Shown here one piece after another: positions 6,783 to 7,375 of a stretch of DNA of 7,375 bases (within the stretch, counting starts at the first letter, position 1; each line of letters opens with the position of its first letter). The position numbers were made by a program, and so were the translations under genes. Location: assembly GCA_964592475.1 (NCBI GenBank), contig CAZQEZ010000189.1, positions 1 to 7,375 on the forward strand, written 5' to 3'. Source of the DNA: CAZQEZ01 sp964592475. GTDB lineage: Bacteria; Bacteroidota; Bacteroidia; Cytophagales; Cyclobacteriaceae. The notes below the pieces were generated by a model. It was not told where the DNA came from and did no database searches. It saw only the letters and a program-made list of their open reading frames with translations.

Positions 6783-7012
6783 AACGTTCAGGAGCCTAAG
6801 GCGCCCTACCTGTATCATTACATGGTGGAGGCCATGATAAAAGCAACTTGAAAAAGGACCTGGTATTGAGTTATTGTGGTGGCATGGTACGTAATGGTGC
6901 GGATACCTATGATCCTTACGATGATCCAGATCTTTCGCCTTACAATTCGGTGCTGGCCAGGAGTTGCACGCCTTCTTATTTTATCAGAAAATATCCGGAA
7001 ATATTTAAGTAG
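6783..7012 (+). pseudogene. Frameshifted C-terminal remnant of an unrecognised gene
   Basis: Two stretches of coding-like sequence lie end to end in different frames. The frame of 6783-6845 reads NVQEPKAPYLYHYMVEAMIK and stops at once. The frame of 6848-7012 reads LKKDLVLSYCGGMVRNGAD, continues through an acidic, Tyr/Pro-rich part (TYDPYDDPDLSPYNS) and ends YFIRKYPEIFK before TAG at 7010-7012. Composition matches the RND genes, not the A/T-rich flanks. The natural reading is a C-terminal fragment of an older gene with a frameshift near 6840-6848. An intact small ORF is possible but less likely: TTG at 6848 gives 54 residues and ATG at 6884 gives 42. No family is recognised. It directly follows RND2, and its first part happens to be in the RND2 frame past the stop. 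Confidence 0.5.
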
Positions 7013-7375
7013 GTTTACCATGATTTTAATCAATGAAAAAAGCGGTGATAGGTTTTCATAATTTGAGTTTATATAAAATAAAAATGCGGTTACCCACAGT
7101 TCCTTTGAATGAATGCTTGAAGAATGCTTTATCTGGTGTATATTAGCAAAATAATGGATAAAGGGTGCTTTTTACAAAATAATAGTGGTTCTATGTGAAA
7201 TTGTGTGGATAGTTGAATTTCAACTTATTGTTTGTTATTGTATTATTTTCACAATCTTTATCTACATAATTAATTAAATGTTTAGTTGGTTTAAAGCTAA
7301 TGTCTCTGCTATTTCACCACCCCCTTTCCCCATAGCCGTCAACCTAATTAAAAAGGCTGTTTTATGAATGGTATA
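7013..7375. other. A/T-rich stretch without a convincing gene; possible insertion-element edge at right
   Basis: No ORF of useful length is seen on either strand; the plus-strand ATG at 7020 gives 13 codons. The first 300 bases are A/T-rich. The last 60 or so change character (a C-rich run, then CATAGCCGTCAACC at 7331-7344). On the minus strand, 7274-7333 reads MGKGGGEIAETLALNQLNI, a 19-residue ORF. Similar GTTGACGGCTATGG-like strings seem familiar to me from the flanks of Bacteroidota insertion sequences, but I cannot verify this. An ATG at 7364 (MNGI) runs off the window and could begin a transposase or any other gene. Confidence 0.3.
7194..7253. repeat. Nested inverted repeats
   Basis: Outer arms TGTGAAA (7194-7200) and TTTCACA (7247-7253) are perfect 7-bp inverted copies. 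Between them lies a second perfect palindrome, AGTTGAA (7211-7217) and TTCAACT (7219-7225), around a single T. The two are nested but not concentric (centres at about 7223.5 and 7218). They could be operator half-sites or the remains of a mobile-element end. No U-tract makes them an obvious terminator. A/T-rich sequence gives such matches fairly often. Confidence 0.3.

Noticed and set aside
6774..6845. Readthrough of the RND2 stop into the in-frame NVQEPKAPYLYHY sequence
   Set aside because: RND2 already ends at the normal family C-terminus after TM12. The following sequence reads better as part of a separate broken gene.
1..7375. CRISPR arrays, tRNA or rRNA genes, transposase genes
   Set aside because: I saw no regularly spaced repeats, no recognisable RNA genes and no complete transposase reading frame in the window.

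Overview
The window looks like a Bacteroidota chromosome. This is an inference from three things: a tandem pair of large RND transporter genes of a style common in that phylum, A/T-rich translation leaders without clear Shine-Dalgarno sites, and small DUF433-type and Bacteroidota-type antitoxin genes. The transporter genes have a balanced base composition (about half G+C by eye). The stretch between them and the right end are much more A/T-rich (about 30% G+C in the lines I counted).

Layout: (1) 2-2842, the first RND permease, lacking its N-terminus because the window opens inside the gene. (2) 2843-3634, an A/T-rich islet of about 790 bp carrying a possible 35-codon ORF, a DUF433 antitoxin gene and a second antitoxin-like gene. 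Each antitoxin gene is overlapped by exactly 17 nt at its 3' end by the start of a toxin-like reading frame that dies after 11 or 20 codons. (3) 3642-6776, a second, divergent RND permease with no ATG at its proper N-terminus, only TTG. (4) 6777-7012, the frameshifted C-terminal remains of an unrecognised gene. (5) 7013-7375, A/T-rich DNA without a convincing gene, holding nested inverted repeats and, at the far right, a sequence that may be the edge of an insertion element.

The two RND proteins probably form one heteromeric inner-membrane pump, as MdtB and MdtC do. The adaptor and outer-membrane channel genes would lie outside the window. Their substrate cannot be told from the sequence.

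The most interesting part is the islet. It appears to have been dropped into the junction of the two pump genes. Removing it between two AATAA copies would bring the RND1 stop and the RND2 start into a short overlap and give RND2 a longer in-frame N-terminus. Inside it are two antitoxin genes in a row whose PIN-type partners (a DUF5615-like one and a putative PIN one) both break off within the first strand of the fold, leaving two apparent orphan antitoxins.
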